Shown here: in pieces, positions 51,121-62,530 of the stretch
Numbering within the stretch: position 1 is the first letter of the stretch
Layout: each line of letters opens with the position of its first letter
The notes under the pieces: model-generated
What the model saw: the letters and a program-made list of their open reading frames with translations, nothing else
Database searches by the model: none
What the model was told of the DNA's origin: nothing
Source: Closterium sp. NIES-65
Taxonomy: Eukaryota > Streptophyta > Zygnematophyceae > Desmidiales > Closteriaceae
Length of the DNA: 64,000 bases
Direction of reading: 5' to 3'
NCBI GenBank assembly: GCA_948144175.1
Contig: CANXME010002486.1
Location: 3,906,001 to 3,970,000 of the forward strand
Program-made: the position numbers and the translations under genes

Positions 51121-52133
51121 AGCTAGGAATTCTGGGAGGAAGAGTTGACAGAGCTGCCAGTACAATTCGTTAAGGCAGGACCCAAGAAGGCCTGGAGAGT
51201 GGAGCTGTTCGGAGGGCTAGGAGCGGGCTTAGCAGTAATGCTATAGGCAGGTCTAAAGGTGAAGAAGTGGGTATATGTGGAATTAGACCCAGACGTGAGG
51301 AGGATGGCGTGGAAGCATGCTCAATGTTACTGCAGCGATACCCAGCGCAGCTGACAAAGGAAGTGCTACAGGAGGCTATGCAGAACAGGAATTCGGATGT
51401 GGGGCTGATCATTAAGGAAGATGTGAGCAGCTGGGGCAAGGTGGATCTGCTAGTAGCGGGGTGGGAGTGCAAGGGTACTTCCTGAGCTGGGAAGGGAATC
51501 GGTATGCGATGGTGAACGTACATCGATGGTGACCAGACTTCTGACAATTATGAGGTGGGCGAGAGAAGCAGGCGAGGACTATGCGTACATCTTGGAGCAT
51601 GTGGATAGGTGGGGCGACGCACGGGAGCCGGTCAGGGCAGTGAGGGAGCTAGTGGAAGCAGAACTGGGAAGAGGATTGAGTTGTGACGGTGCTCAGCTGG
51701 GGGCACGTGTCATAGGGTGCGACAGTACTGGCAAAACGTCTTGCCAGAAAGGAAATTGAGAGCGAGGCTAGCAAGGGTTGAGAGAGACGATAGCAGGATT
51801 GTGGAAGACATTATGGAACCAGGGAGAGTAGCCACCCCAGTGGTAAAGCCAGATTTTCTGCGGTAGTTTCAGTGCAACTGAGTGGAGGAGGCACGGAAGG
51901 CTTGGCCGACTTTAGTGGCCTACTCCAGGGCTCAAGATTTTGTAGAGGTGGACGGGATTCCAGGACCAGGGATGGTGTACGACCATTGCAAGAAGAAGTG
52001 GGAAGAGCCGAATGCCTTGGAATGCGAACTAGCCATGGGATACCTGCTGGGGGCAACAACTGCAGAGGGAATGGGAGAGGAGATGTGCAAGGCTGCCTTT
52101 GGCAGAGCCATAGATCAGCACTCGCTGAGGTGA
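51121..52133 (+). pseudogene. RLG-3 C5-cytosine DNA methyltransferase domain (broken)
   Basis: The region between protease and RT encodes the ordered motifs of a DNMT/DRM-like cytosine-C5 methyltransferase. Motif I (AdoMet-binding) ELFGGLGAGL at 51202-51231; motif II VYVELDPDVRR at about 51274-51303; motif IV DLLVAGWECKGTS with the would-be catalytic Cys at 51468-51470, followed by a TGA and AGKGIG; motif VI-like YILEHVD with Glu at 51595-51597; motif VIII HRVRQYWQNV from 51711; and a C-terminal GRAIDQHSLR (52101-52130) like motif X. The segments lie in three frames: TAG at 51244, a shift near 51320, TGA at 51483, a shift near 51700, and TAG/TGA near 51864 and 51879. In intact relatives the enzyme would methylate cytosine in DNA; this copy cannot. 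Family placement (DNMT3/DRM-like versus bacterial type) is inference. Confidence 0.82.
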
Positions 52134-52346
52134 TCACTAGGTGAGATGAGAAAGGGGCCAGCTGGAAGGGGAGGAAAAGCAGAAAAGGAGCAGGGACGGT
52201 GCAGCACACAGGGAGCGTACGTAGCTATTAGTAAGCCGACAGAGGGGAAGGAGACCGTTACTACACCATCAGGGGCAAAGAAACAGAGCCAGGCAAAGAG
52301 TGGGAGTTAGGGGCTGACATACGGGAGCGAGTAGCAGATGCGATAC
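52134..52346 (+). other. RLG-3 linker between methyltransferase and RT, cut by RLC-9
   Basis: Lys/Gly/Gln/Thr-rich in the methyltransferase frame (GEMRKGPAGRGGKAEKEQ), no recognised domain. RLC-9 entered at GATAC (52342-52346, 58855-58859). Confidence 0.6.
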
Positions 52347-53221
52347 TGTTAGAGACTAAGGATCGAGTCTGTGAAGATTAGGAGCCTACATTTCTCAAAA
52401 TCGTTGGCTTGAAATTCTGGACAGAATCGTCGAGTTCACAAGAAACGTCGTCGGCTAAATTTGCACTGTTGGAATTATCTCAAACTCGAGTATGTTGTAG
52501 CCCTTGTGGCTATCATTCCCAATTTGAATCGTATCGAAAGGTGGAGTAAATCTTGAGTTATGCTTCTCGGCGCACCAGGGGGTATGCTGCCACATAGAAA
52601 TTAAATTCACTCACAATAGTTTCACAAGTTCACAAGAGTTGCACACAAGAGAGTTAGGGTAGCACTAAACCAGGTAGGAGGGAAGAGGAGGACGAGAGGG
52701 AAGGTCCCAAGAGATTCCCCAACCAAGGAAACCCCATGCCACACAATTCCCTTCCCCATAGGCAACCCCACTTTCACATTTGTCACTTTCCCAACTCATG
52801 CCATCCACCTCAACCCACTTGGCCACACTTGCCAACCTGGTTTGGCTTCACCCAACCACATGGCAGCATTCTACAGTGATGGGCTCGAATTCCCAACCCC
52901 CAAAAGTCTGTACCCCATATTGAGTCAACCCCACAGCTTCCCATAGTCGCCACAACCGAAGTACAGAAAGCATACGAACTCCAACGTTCGTAACTTTCTT
53001 GATATTGCTCCGATCGCGACGATTCTTGGCTCGTTGGAAAGATATTGAGCAGTGGAGTCACTTCAGATATCTGCTCGAGCCAAATAACATTCAAACACAC
53101 TCAGAAAATCCAAACCACAGAAAAACACAAATTCTTGCGCACGCTCATTTCACACATGCTACGCACGAACACATGATGGGAGGCAGACAGACGTGAATGC
53201 AAATGATAGCATCACATAACA
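52347..53221 (-). repeat. 3' LTR of RLC-9
   Basis: 875 bp, on minus TGTTATGTGATGC...CTCTAACA. The outer side carries GATAC; the inner side meets purine-rich GGCAGCCAGAGGGGGAGTT (minus). Confidence 0.96.
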
Positions 53222-53278
53222 AACTCCCCCTCTGGCTGCCAACAATCATCCCACATGCCATACCTCAAGCATGCACCC

Positions 53279-55049
53279 TCAATGCACACTCATCCCAGCA
53301 AGCTTCATGCCCTTCCAATGCTCAGATTCAGCCAGGCGCTTGGTGAGAATGTCAGCCGCCTGCTGATGGGTCTTCACAATCTCCAGCTGCACCTCCTTGT
53401 CCAGGAGCCTTCTCACCCAGTGCCACTTAGGCCTGATGTGTTTGGTCAGCTCATGAAGATAAGCATTCTTCGCAAGCTTCACCGCCGACTCATTGTCACA
53501 GAAAATCACAGTCGGCTCCCTTTGACCAACCCAAATCTCCTCTAGCAAACGCCTCAGCCACACCACCTCCTTTGCCCCATGATGAAGGGCCATGTACTCT
53601 GTCTCACACGAGGACAGCCCCACCTCGTTCTGCTTCTTGCTGCGCCAGCTCACTGCACCACCTCCAAAGAGGCACACATAGCCTCCAATGCTGGTGCCAT
53701 CCGTCTTCACTGAGTTGAAGCTAGCGTCGGTGTAGCAAGTCAAGCGCATCTCCCCCTTGCTCAAATCAGCTGCACCCCTCTGTAGCCTCTGTCGCACAGC
53801 ACTGTACTCCAAACCCACTGATGCCGTTGCACTCACATAGCGGACCAACCTCTTGGCCGCTTCCAGCTGCTCATGACTGGGGCGTGAAACCACACTGGCA
53901 AGCCTGGATGTAGCAAAGGCAATGTCAGGCCGTGTGTGGTTAGCCGCATAGTTGAGTGCCCCAACCATGGAATGAAAAAGTTTCCTGTCACTCTCTCCCA
54001 CCACCTCCTCATCAGCACAGGGCTCTACGGTGAACCCTGAAGGCAGTGGGGTGGCTGGCTTCCCTCCATCTCGCAGCCCATACTTCTCGGCCAGCCCCTC
54101 ACAATACTTCCTCTGGTGCAACCTCAACACTCCCTTGTCAAGGTCCCTCTCCACATGCATCCCCAGGTAGTACTTCACGTCTCCCATCTTGGAGCACTTG
54201 AACTGCATTTCCAGCATCTCCTCCACACGCTCAATCATTGCAGACGACTCAGAGAAGAGCAGCATGTCGTCCACATACACCAGGAGCATGAGAAACTGCT
54301 CCTTCTCTTGCAGCAGGAACAAGCTGTGATCGCACTCACTCTTCTTGAACCCCCCGGCCAGCAGTGTCTCCTCCAGTTTGTGGTACCATGCACGAGGAGC
54401 CTGCTTCAGGCCATAGATGGCCTTCTTCAGCCTGCACACCCTGCCGCTCCTATCATCCAACCCCTCAGGCTGCAGCATGTACAGCTCCTCCAGAATGACT
54501 CCATTGAGGAAGGCGGTGGTAATGTCCAGCTGCTTTACCCGCCATCCACGGTATGCGGCCATCGCCAAAGACACTCTCAGTGTTGTGCCTTTTCCCACAG
54601 GAGCATAGAGCTCATCAAAATCCTTCCCCTTCGTTTGCTGGAACCCCTTAGCGACAAGCCTTGACTTGTAGCGCGTCAGCTCCCCATCAGGTCCATACTT
54701 GTGCCTGAAGATCAGCTTCGAAGAGATTGCCTTCTTCCCAGGAGGCAGCTCACACAGCTCCCACGTCTCATTCTCCAGCAGTGAGTCGTACTCCTCCTTC
54801 ACACTCTGCTTCCACTTCTCAGCATCGGGCCCACTCAAGGCCTCGGTAAGCGTCTTGGGCTCAGGGACGGCTGCCCAGTAGCAGTGCGCTATCTCCTCCT
54901 CATCACACTGCTCAGCCACACTCCCAGCCCTTACCACACTTGGCTTCCCAAAGCTCGAATAGGTCAGCCGGTTAGGAGGGCGCACATCCCTCTTAGGACG
55001 GTCAGCCGTACGTGCGGCACCTCGTGGAGCATCTTGCTGCCGCTGCTGC

Positions 55050-55102
<53 letters not shown>

Positions 55103-57739
55103 CACCTCGGGTTCTCCCCCATCCTCAGTCACCCCAGAGATCTCCTCCTCTGAGATGGCAACCTCCACTTGCCTCGAAGGCCGCTGCATCTCATCGGCCT
55201 CAACGATCAGCGGTGTCGTAGGAAGCTTCTGCTGCTGCTGCTTCCACTCCTTGTAGTACAAGGACTCCAGGAACTTCACATCCCTCGACACAGTCAGCTG
55301 CTGGCTGGTCAAGTCCCAAATCAGCCAGCCCTTGTGATCCTTAGCAAGCCCCAAGTGCACACCCCATCTTCCAGAAGCTTTCAGTTTTCCCCTCTTCTCC
55401 TTAGGCACATGAAACACCACCATGCAGCCGTAGGCTCTCAGCATGTTGACTGCTGGTGCACTCCCATACCACTTGGTGTAAGGCACCCACTGCTTGTCCC
55501 CCACAGTTGCGAGCACCCTGTTCTTCACCACAACGACCTGCCGTAGTGCAGTCACCCAAAACGGATCCGGCAGCCCTGCACGCCCAAGGAGAGTGCGAGC
55601 ACCTTCCTGCAGGGTCCGGTTGAACCCCTCAGCCACGCCGTTCTGCTGAGGGTTGTAGGGCACCGTGAGCTGATGCTGGATCCCCTTCTTCTTCAGCACC
55701 GCCTCAAAAACACCGCCAATGAACTCTCCCCCATTGTCGGTGCGGATCACCTTCACTTTGTGTCCGCTCTCCCTTTGTGCTCTCGGCATCCACTCCTTGA
55801 GAACAGCCGCTGCCACCTCCCCCTTAGTCTTGAGAGGGTAGACCCACACCGCACGTGTGTGGTCATCCACAATGGTTAAGAAATAGCGGCTGCCCGAGAG
55901 AGAAGGGGCCCTCGTGGGGCCCACCACGTCCATGTGCACAAGTGCAAGTGGAGCCTTCGCTGGTCCCGTGCTGCTGCTGAAGGGAAACTTCGTGAACTTG
56001 GTCTCAAGGCATGTAGGGCAGCTCCCAATCTCCCTTGCTGCCCCCTTCACCTCCAATCCCTTCAGGTTCCCATCCTTCACCAATTTCTGCAGCATCGGAA
56101 TGTTGATGTGGCACAACCTCTCGTGCCACGTCTCCCAATCGGCCTCACCACTCCAAGAAGAAGCCTTTGCCCATGCAGCCGTTGCATCCACACCAGCAAG
56201 CACCTCACCATGTGATTGCTGTGGCTGCTGCACCTTCTTGACTGCATCCAGGGCCCCAGCAGTTGGTGCAGTCTCCTCTCCTCCCGCAGTTGCTTTAGCC
56301 GCTGCCGCTGCCTTTGCCGTTGCTGGAGGTTTCCCATTCCAAGGGATGATGGGCAGCTGCCACAGGTCCTTGATGCAGCTGCTCTTCTCCTCCAAATCCC
56401 ACAGCAGCAACTTCCCAAGCTTTGCACGGCAGCTGGTTGGGCCGAACGTAACTTTGGCCTTGCTTTTCTGCAGCCGGCGCACAGAGAGGAGGTTAGCGGA
56501 TAAACCTTCAACCAACAGCACATTTCCCAGCCCCACAAGCCCCCCATTAGCTCCCATAACCTTGGCATTCCCAACACCAATCACAGGGAGCAAGGCACCT
56601 GAAGCGGCAGCCACAAACTTTATCTTCCCAGGGGGCTTCACCTCATCAAGCAAATCTGCCCGTGGAGTCATGTGACTCGTGCAACCTGAATCGATCACCC
56701 AGTGAGTGAGGGGGTGCATCACAACCTTCCCAACTGAACCCACATCACCCCCACTCCCTTGCACGTCCTCAACCATGAGGAACATACCAGGGTCGGCTTT
56801 ACCTTGTGCACCATCACCTTGTGCACCTGAATCTTGCACAGCACCACCTCGTGCACGTTCACCACTTGGCGGCTTCATGCCTGGAGGCGCCCATCCTTCA
56901 GGCCGGCTGAAACACTTGAACCATGGGTGTCCAGCCTTCTTGCAGTACCAGCACGCACCCTCCATTCCAGTACTCCCCTTGCCACCAGAGCTCCCATGCC
57001 CCTCATTGTAGTCACCTCGGCCTCTTCCTCTGCCAAAGCCTCTCCCACGGCCTCGGCCTCTCCCTCCCCCTCTTCCTCTGCTGCCTCCTGCAGCTCCATA
57101 CCCGTCAGCAGTTTTGTTGGCAGCACCACCTCCCATGTGGCGCCTGCGGAAGTCCTCCTGCAGGATCTGCTGCCGTAGCCACTCAGGCGTCCACTTGTCC
57201 TGCTGAACGTTGAGGGTGGGGATGAGGTTGTCCCACGAGTTGTCGAGCACCGAGATGATCTTGGTGCACTGCTGCATCTCCGACACCTTGCTGCCCGCCG
57301 CTGCCATCCTCGCATAGGTGTCCTTGATCTTGTCAAGGACCGGTTTCACATCGTCTTCCGCCTTCATGGAGAGAGCAGCCAGCTCCTTCTCCATTACGAT
57401 CACCATCGGCAGCGTGTTGGGTTGTACCACATCGCGTAGCAGCTTCCACGCCTTAGGCCCGGAGTCGTCCTGCTCCACTAGGTCCTTGATATGCTGGAAC
57501 ATATCATTGTTGACCGATTGAAGGATTAGGTCGTACAGCACCGCGCTCTTCTCAATCCATTTGTCGCGGGCATCACTTTCCTCCGGCATCTTCTCTTCTC
57601 CCATCGCAAGTTTTAGCAGCTTGTAGCGCTTGAAAGCGCTCCGCATCCGCCCGCTCCATTCCTCGTAGTTGGAGCCGTCCAAAGCCTCGATCTTGGACGG
57701 TGGCGGTTCACTCTTCTTCTCAGCTGCTTCTCCACTCAT
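53279..57739 (-). CDS. RLC-9 Gag-Pol polyprotein, intact
   Basis: The frame opens further upstream at a TTG, but the first ATG is 57739 (MSGEAAEKKSEPPPSKIEAL); stop at 53279-53281. Order by residue: Gag/UBN2 region (20-200; NYEEWSGRMRSAFKRY), RGG-rich tail (220-245), canonical knuckle CWYCKKAGHPWFKC (about 263-276), protease WVIDSGCTSHM (DSG about 350), pre-integrase and integrase with WHERLCH, CPTC, Asp of HMDVVGP (about 603), Asp of RTDNGGEF (about 667), Glu of NGVAEGF (about 702), a poly-Gln run (about 880-900, CTG repeat on plus near 55042-55097), RT with LDITTAFLNG and YVDD (about 1153), RNase H with CYTDASFNS, SSCETEYMAL, CDNESAVKL and QAADILTKRL. All catalytic residues I can check are present; no stop or frameshift. 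Canonical knuckle and LTR length set it apart from the short-LTR family. Confidence 0.97.
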
Positions 57740-57961
57740 CTCCTCTGCTCCCAATCAGAGGTTTCAGCTCCCCCTTTTGCTGGTCACAATGTAGATCCAC
57801 AATATTTTCACAAGTGACGGCGCCAACGAAATTTCGGCAGAGTTTCCCCTTAGCGGAAGTCACATCCAACCTCCAGAACTCCACTTAGGCACGCCCACAG
57901 GCCATGGTGGGTCTAGGAGGGTCTTCACACTTCAGTAGACTCCCCACAAGGTCCTTAATCA

Positions 57962-57973
57962 GCTCTGATACCA
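57962..57973 (-). promoter_or_regulatory. RLC-9 primer binding site
   Basis: Minus TGGTATCAGAGC, two bases from the LTR end at 57976; initiator tRNA-Met type. Confidence 0.94.
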
Positions 57974-57975
57974 CT

Positions 57976-58854
57976 TGTTAGAGACTAAGGATCGAGTCTG
58001 TGAAGATTAGGAGCCTAAATTTCTCAAAATCGTTGGCTTGAAATTCTGGACAGAATCGTCGAGTTCACAAGAAACGTCGTCGGCTAAACTTGCACTGTTG
58101 GAATTGTCTCAAACTCGAGTATGTTGTAGCCCTTGTTTGTGGCTATCATTCTCAATTTGAATCGTATCGAAAGGTGGAGTAAATCTCGAGTTATGCTTCT
58201 CGGCGCACCAGGGGGTATGCTGCCACATAGAAATTAAATTCACTCACAATAGTTTCACAAGTTCACAAGAGTTGCACACAAGAGAGTTAGGGTAGCACTA
58301 AACCAGGTAGGAGGGAAGAGGAGGACGAGAGGGAAGGTCCCAAGAGATTCCCCAACCAAGGAAACCCCATGCCACACAATTCCCTTCCCCATAGGCAACC
58401 CCACTTTCACATTTGTCACTTTCCCAACTCATGCCATCCACCTCAACCCACTTGGCCACACTTGCCAACCTGGTTTGGCTTCACCCAACCACATGGCAGC
58501 ATTCTACAGTGATGGGCTCGAATTCCCAACCCCCAAAAGTCTGTACCCCATATTGAGTCAACCCCACAGCTTCCCATAGTCGCCACAACCGAAGTACAGA
58601 AAGCATACGAACTCCAACGTTCGTAACTTTCTTGATATTGCTCCGATCGCGACGATTCTTGGCTCGTCGGAAAGATCTTGAGCAGTGGAGTCACTTCAGA
58701 TATCTGCTCAAGCCAAATAACATTCACACACACTCAGAAAATCCAAACCACAGAAAAACACAAATTCTTGCGCACGCTCATTTCACACATGCTACGCACG
58801 AACACATGATGGGAGGCAGACAGACGTGAATGCAAATGATAGCATCACATAACA
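57976..58854 (-). repeat. 5' LTR of RLC-9
   Basis: 879 bp; four bases longer than its partner. Followed by GATAC (58855-58859). Confidence 0.96.
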
Positions 58855-58859
58855 GATAC

Positions 58860-59895
58860 TGTAGCAGCACAAGGGCACTTTTGCTTATAACTTGCAAGAA
58901 CTGGGGAGATACAACGGGAGGGAGCTGGAGCTGAACCTCACCACAGAGCTGCCTACATACCAACGCAGGAGGCGGATGAATGCAGAGGATGCAGCCATCT
59001 GCAAGGAGAGAATTTGTTAGTTGTAGGGATTATCCGCTCGTCAGAGTCGAGTTACGCCGTCGCCACAGTAGTAGCTGCTAGGAAGGATATCACGGGAAAG
59101 GTGCTGGCAAAGAGGATGTGCGGGGATTCCTGAAAGCTAAACAAGATCACTAGCCCAGACAGGTATCCCATGGCAACTGCAGAGGACATTTTTGACCGCT
59201 TAGAAGGCGCCATCATCTTCACCACCTTAGACCTGCGGCAGGTACTCAATCAAATAGCTATTACGGAGGAAGACAAATGGAAGACGGCGTTTCACGGGGT
59301 AGATGGGCTGTACAAGTACAACGTGATGCTTTTTGGGCTAAGTAACGCTCCGGCACTGTTCCAGCGAACCATGGATTAGGCGCTGAAGGGGATTTCAGCA
59401 GCAGCTTGCTACATAGATGATGTGTTGATTTTCAGCAGAAGTGAGGAGCAGCATGTGCAAGATCTGAAGCAGACCCTAGAGGCGATAGCAGCTGCAAGAC
59501 TGACGTGTCATCCAAATAAGTGCAAGATAACCAGGTGCACAGTGGCTTACTTGGGTTTTGAAGTAATGGGTTGTCGGCTAGCTATACAAGAAGCAAAGGT
59601 CAAGGTGCTGGAGAACCTGGCAGCACCAAAGGACAAGATGGGGTTGCGGGCGCTTCTTGCCTTCCTGAATTACTACAGGAAGTTCTTACTAAACTTCAGT
59701 CGTCGTGCCTATGTGCTGAACCAGCTGCTGAGGGAAGGGAGGAGTTGGCAATGGGGAGAGATGGAGGAAGCGGCAACGCAGGATCTGCTAGAAGTAGTTA
59801 GGACGGGAACCCTGCTACGGATACCAAAAGGCGAAGCACCTTTCTTACTATACACGAACTGGAGCAATACAGGAATGGGGGCAGTGCTCTGTTAG
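58860..59895 (+). pseudogene. RLG-3 reverse transcriptase
   Basis: Gypsy RT resuming after RLC-9. Upstream: ELGRYNGRELELNLTTELPTY, then GIIRSSESSYAVATVVAA and ITSPDRYPMATAEDIFDRLE. Core: FTTLDLRQVLNQIAI, KTAFHGVDGLYKYNVM, FGLSNAPALFQRTMD (TAG at 59377-59379), YIDDVLIF with catalytic YIDD at 59410-59421, CHPNKCKI, YLGFEV, then the thumb LLAFLNYYRKFLLNFS and the start of RNase H FLLYTNWSNTGMGAVL (stop 59893-59895). Domain order (protease, methyltransferase, RT, RNase H, integrase) defines an unusual gypsy layout. A few stops only, so decay is moderate. Confidence 0.92.
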
Positions 59896-60330
59896 GGAAT
59901 AGAAGGGGAAGAGAAGGTGATAGCAGTTGCTAACCGCAGCTGCAGCCCATCCGAGACTAATTACTGCTCATACGAGGGCAAGGGCCTAACAAAAATATGG
60001 GGAAATACACACTTTAAGGCGTAATTACAGGGGCGTCACTTCACGCTGGTAACGGGCCATCAGATACTACTGTGGTTGATGCCCAATCAAGAGTTGACCA
60101 GAAGAAATGCGCGCTGGGCCATCAAGTTGCTGGGATTCAACTTCGAGATTCGATGCGGACTGGGGAAAACAATGCAGCATGCAGATGGGCTGTCCAAGAA
60201 CCGGCCACCGATGCAGCCGGTAGCTCAGCTGGCAGCTATGGCTCAGGTAGCGGCTGTAACCTGGGGGCAGGAGAATGGAGAGAAGCGGCTGGTGAATATC
60301 TCGGAAGATGAGGAGGCTATGAGCTAGATC
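59896..60330 (+). pseudogene. RLG-3 RNase H domain
   Basis: Continues gypsy RNase H: SCSPSETNYCSYEGKGL and, after a TAA, GRHFTLVTGHQILLWLM, NQELTRRNARWAIKLLGFNF and MQHADGLSKN, the usual end of the domain (H.DALSR-like). The Asp of HADGLS is near 60184. Two stops interrupt it. A Gln/Ala-rich tether follows. Confidence 0.85.
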
Positions 60331-60840
60331 AAAGGCAAGCCTTTAGAAGAAGAAGGAATAAGTGAGAGGGTAAGGGCCAGAGGGCAGCATTTACAGGTGG
60401 TTACAGGAGCAACTGCAGCTAAGAACAAAGGAACGCTGGAGAGTGGTACCGCAGCCGCAAGAGAGAGGAAAGATTATGGGGAAAGTTCATGCGAAGTTGG
60501 GCATAACGGCATAGCGAGAACGCGGCAGCTGCTGAGCACCATGTATTGGTGGGCCAACATGGGGAAAGGTGTGGCAGGTCTTGTGGCCAGCTGCGAGGCA
60601 TGCCAAAGGAATAAAGCAAGTTTGAGAAGGAGAGGGATGAGCTACAGTCGCTACGAATTAGAAGGCTGGGTTACAGGTGATCGCTGGACTTTGCGGGAGA
60701 GCTACTGTTGTCGAAGGGAGGGAAGCCGTACTATTTTATGTGATGGTCGCGGACACGAGCAAATGGGTGGAAGCGCGAGCGTCACCAAGCAAGAATACTG
60801 CACTGATAGCAGACGTGTTTGAGGAGCTTGTTCTTGTACG
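60331..60840 (+). pseudogene. RLG-3 integrase N-terminal part, truncated
   Basis: H2C2 zinc-binding domain: VGHNGIARTRQLLSTMYWW, then LVASCEACQRNKASLRR (about 60490-60640). The start of the catalytic core, SLDFAGELLL with the first Asp near 60683-60695, is in a shifted frame, followed by YFMVADTSKWVEARASPS and NTALIADVFEELVL (to about 60840). Catalytic Asp 2 and Glu, and any chromodomain, are missing because copia fragment RLC-10 takes over at about 60930. The 60841-60930 stretch is unassigned. Confidence 0.85.
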
Positions 60841-60930
60841 AGAAACAGAAAAGGAAGGAGAGAGAAAGGCAACCAAATATTTAAGGGAAAGTAAGGACCG
60901 AGTGTTTGTAGAGGAGGATTCACGACAAGG

Positions 60931-62530
60931 GGCCTCATCGTGAGAAATGGTGCGAAGCCATAGACAAGGAGCTGAAGGCGCTGCACGACAACAGCACATG
61001 TGATATAATCCCTTTTTTTACCATTCCTAACCAGAACGTCCTATATGGAAAATGGGTCTTAAGGATTAACACCAACACCAATAGTACAATTGAAAGATTC
61101 AAGGCTTGATAGGTCATTTGTGGTTTCTATCAAAAGCAAGGCATAGGCAAGACGTTTGCTCCTATTAGACGTCACATGTCACTTCGTATTCTACTCTCCT
61201 TCGCAGCCGTATTGGGTCTAAAGCTTCGCCAGATCGATGTGTCAATGGCATTTATTTACGCTATCTACGGGATAAAACAAGCACCACGTCTCTGACAGCA
61301 GCATCTTCACAACCATCTCTTTTGCATCGGCTTTCCTCAACTCCCACATGATCGCGGAATGTACCGTCTTGATCGTGACAGCGCCTTCGTGCTACTCGTC
61401 GTCAATGTTGACGACTTACTTTACATCAAAAGCACCGCAACAATTCTGACTCATTTTGAAGGGGAGCTGCGGAAGGATTGTCAGAGGTCCACTGGTGATC
61501 CCCGATTGATCCTAGGGAAGGGTTACAGGCACGTTGGCCTGGGGGGTTATGGGCGCACTTACCCGCTACACAAACAAGCCCTTTTATCCCAATGGTCTAG
61601 TGGTTGGGATTCTGACAAGGATCTCACGTTGACTATCTCTATTACGGTAATGCAATATCTCGGTCTCAACATCACCAAGACGCCTACCTCCATTCAGCTC
61701 ACGGCTGAAAAATATGCAGAGAAGCTTCACACGCGCTTTCCTTTGCCGACCACTACGGCTTCTACTCTGTATCGTTCTACTTCATCTACCTGTGGTCTTA
61801 TCCACCAATGGTGTCAAACGCTATCAGCAGCTACTCGGCAGTCTCTGAGATGTTGCCGTCACCTGTCGTCTGGATTTATCATACTCTGCTAGCAAGATTG
61901 CTCAATACCTTAAACGACCTCAAGGGGAGAATCTACAAAAGCTTGAAGCAGCACTCTCCTACTTTGTGTCCACGCCTACAATCGGACTAACCTACCATAA
62001 GTCCCCGCCGTCGCCGCTTTCACTACTCTGCTACGTACATGCAGATAGCACGGGTGATACTGCAAACAAGTGTTCACGTACAGTATATATATTTCGTCTG
62101 GAGCATGTTGGGACAATCTCTTGGCAGTCGTCAAAGCAGAAGATGATTGCTTTTTTGTCTGCAGATACAGAGTTCATCACTGCCTCCAACGCAACAAAGG
62201 AGGGTCTTAACCATTGCGAGTTACTAAGTGAAACAAACTTAGTGGATGTGCCGCAATTCTAACTCCTCTAAAAATCGTCCGCAATTCGCATTGCTGGTTA
62301 TGCCAACTGAACGAAACGCATTTCGCTACGCTACTTCTTCGTCATGCTACTTCTTGGTGAATGACAAAATCGAACAAGACAAGTTAGGTACGGCTTGCAT
62401 ACTGTCCTTTGAGCAAAATTGCCGCAGATTTCTTGACCAAGCGACTACCTCGACCGAAGTCTCACTACTCCATGTTGCTGACTAGACTCTGCCACATCAT
62501 AAACAACACCGGCAACATCGAACTTCGAAA
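60931..62530 (+). pseudogene. RLC-10: copia RT and RNase H fragment
   Basis: Plus-strand copia pol without Gag, protease or integrase. RT begins PHREKWCEAIDKELKAL, then VLYGKWVLRI, TFAPIRRHMSLRILLSFAAV and LRQIDVSMAFI; an internal deletion near 61260 joins to IYGIKQAPR. The catalytic motif reads NVDD (61407 region) where copia has YVDD. The fragment is split at AGGAT by a solo LTR (61479-61617), then continues YLGLNITKTPTSIQLTAEKY and RNase H (HADSTGDTANKC, ISWQSSKQKM, FITASNATKE). Stops and shifts throughout. A purine-rich GAAAGGGAG near 62527-62535 may be its polypurine tract. Confidence 0.85.
61479..61617 (+). mobile_element. Solo LTR of the TRIM-1 family
   Basis: 139 bp, TGTCAGAGGTCCACTGG...GGTTGGGATTCTGACA, the same length and about 95% the same as the TRIM-1 LTRs (opposite strand), flanked by a perfect duplication AGGAT (61474-61478, 61618-61622). 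It contains the intact A-box word TGGTCTAGTGG near its end. Primer site, B box and second LTR are absent, as expected after recombination between two LTRs. Confidence 0.96.

Larger units (their letters stand above)
52347..58854 (-). mobile_element. RLC-9: intact copia retrotransposon
   Basis: 6.5-kb minus-strand element with 875/879-bp LTRs (52347-53221, 57976-58854), perfect target duplication GATAC (52342-52346, 58855-58859), primer site, polypurine tract (53222-53240) and an uninterrupted Gag-Pol frame of about 1,486 codons. It splits RLG-3 between the methyltransferase and RT. LTRs differ by a 4-bp indel (TTTG at about 58135) and roughly ten substitutions by eye. Confidence 0.97.
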
